DNA of 64,000 nt, taken from NCBI RefSeq assembly GCF_019263705.2, contig NZ_JADQDK010000001.1, forward strand, positions 1,674,001 to 1,738,000. Direction: 5' to 3'. The notes under the pieces were generated by a model that saw only the letters and a program-made list of their open reading frames with translations, did no database searches and was not told the DNA's origin. Numbering within the stretch: position 1 is the stretch's first letter; each line of letters starts with the position of its first letter. This DNA is from Pseudonocardia abyssalis. Its GTDB lineage: Bacteria; Actinomycetota; Actinomycetes; Mycobacteriales; Pseudonocardiaceae. The translations under genes and the position numbers were made by a program. This document shows positions 63,506-64,000 of the stretch, piece after piece.

Positions 63506-63567
63506 GGCGTCATCGATTCGATGCCGGAACGACGGCGTCAATGAGTCGTTGACTTCTGGATGACGCC
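63506..63567. terminator. hairpin and 41-bp repeat copy 2 in a convergent gap
   Basis: GGCGTCAT (63506-63513) pairs with ATGACGCC (63560-63567) around the second copy of the 41-base repeat (63513-63553). It lies between the convergent monooxygenase and cupin genes, so termination in both directions is plausible. Confidence 0.5.
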
Positions 63568-63590
63568 GGCCGACGGCGGGACGCGGTCGG

Positions 63591-64000
63591 TCAGGCCCGG
63601 TGCAGTGGGTCGATCCAGGGCACGTGCTCCGGATCGGCGACGCCGGTGACGTCGAGGTTGACCACCACCGGGTCCTGTCCGCTGCGGGTCAGGACGCACT
63701 CGAGCGGCTCGTCGTCGAGCGCGTTGATCTCCTGGTGCGGCACCCAGGGTGGCACGAAGATGAACCCGCCCGGGCCGGCCTCGGCGACGAACTCCAGGTT
63801 CGCGCCCCAGCGCATCCGCGCCCGGCCGCGCACCACGTAGATGACGCTCTCCAGCTCACCGTGGTGGTGCGCGCCGGTGCGGGCACCGGGGTGGATGGTG
63901 ACGGTGCCCGCCCACAGCTTCTCCGCGCCGGCCCGCGCGTGGGTCACGGCGGCGGCCCGGTGCATGCCGGGGGTCTGCGGGGTGTTGGTGTCGAGGGCGT
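63591..64000 (-). CDS. cupin domain protein, 5' end outside the window
   Basis: About 136 C-terminal codons are visible. GARTGAHHHGELESVIYVV is cupin motif 1 with the His cluster and Glu, and PGGFIFVPPWVPHQE is motif 2. The frame stays open to the right edge, reading ALDTNTPQTPGMHRA. The ATG at 63965 is therefore probably internal and the gene longer. It is a small metal-binding beta-barrel, a dioxygenase or sensor of unknown substrate. Confidence 0.85.
   Translation of the reverse strand, partial: ALDTNTPQTPGMHRAAAVTHARAGAEKLWAGTVTIHPGARTGAHHHGELESVIYVVRGRARMRWGANLEFVAEAGPGGFIFVPPWVPHQEINALDDEPLECVLTRSGQDPVVVNLDVTGVADPEHVPWIDPLHRA

Overview
The window is a continuous stretch of high-GC chromosomal DNA, about 72-75% G+C with strongly GC-biased third codon positions. 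It looks like an actinobacterium of the Pseudonocardiaceae, most plausibly Pseudonocardia or a close relative; this is inferred from gene content and synteny. The clearest marker is an aconitase / NlpC-P60 endopeptidase / MoxR / DUF58 / VWA / fabG / inhA / hemH order like that around Mycobacterium tuberculosis acn-ripA-moxR1-inhA-hemH, together with F420-type enzymes and a 2Fe-2S-type actinobacterial ferrochelatase. I see no tRNA, rRNA, CRISPR array, insertion sequence or prophage.

Layout. 0-9.4 kb: hydrolases, a NUDIX protein with a CHAD-like N-terminus followed at once by an ABC exporter, a pentapeptide protein, and a VWA gene and its AAA+ partner (the Rv0958/Rv0959 pair) held about 5 kb apart. 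9.5-21.7 kb: two MFS exporters, a fatty acid desaturase, a BlaI/M56 pair, an L,D-transpeptidase, enoyl-CoA hydratase, a CrtU-like oxidoreductase translationally coupled to a family A DNA polymerase-like gene, and a secreted SGNH hydrolase. 22-29.8 kb: a MetE-like enzyme, an S33 peptidase, a Fic toxin with a two-domain antitoxin, a pair of acyl-CoA dehydrogenases and an aldehyde dehydrogenase. 29.8-32.4 kb: a four-gene cobalt/nickel ECF importer. 32.4-34.9 kb: methyltransferase, SPFH and NfeD genes. 35-47 kb: accessory genes including a sigma-like protein lacking sigma-2, a cupin-GyrI fusion, a zinc-finger coiled-coil gene divergent from a tyrosine recombinase, regulators, and a one-protein RsbU/RsbW/RsbV-type phosphatase. 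47.3-60.3 kb: the conserved hemH-inhA-fabG-moxR-NlpC/P60-acn block. 60.4-64 kb: a TauE/SafE transporter, a GntR-TetR hybrid regulator facing a flavin monooxygenase, and a truncated cupin.

How genes work together. fabG and inhA form a fatty acid synthase II pair. moxR, DUF58 and VWA form an ATPase/VWA chaperone-type operon next to a peptidoglycan endopeptidase. NfeD and SPFH form a membrane microdomain pair. CbiM/N/Q/O form one metal importer. Several regulators lie head to head with the gene they probably control: AraC with NmrA, HxlR with a hydrolase, GntR-TetR with a monooxygenase.

A notable shared feature is promoter architecture. At 19 genes on both strands a TANNNT hexamer sits 6-7 bases before an ATG or GTG, which predicts leaderless mRNAs and fixes several start codons. 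The most interesting local systems are the Fic module, whose antitoxin joins a Phd/YefM-like domain to a VbhA-like inhibitory helix under a palindromic operator, the sigma factor with a clean sigma-2 deletion, and the coiled-coil/recombinase pair.
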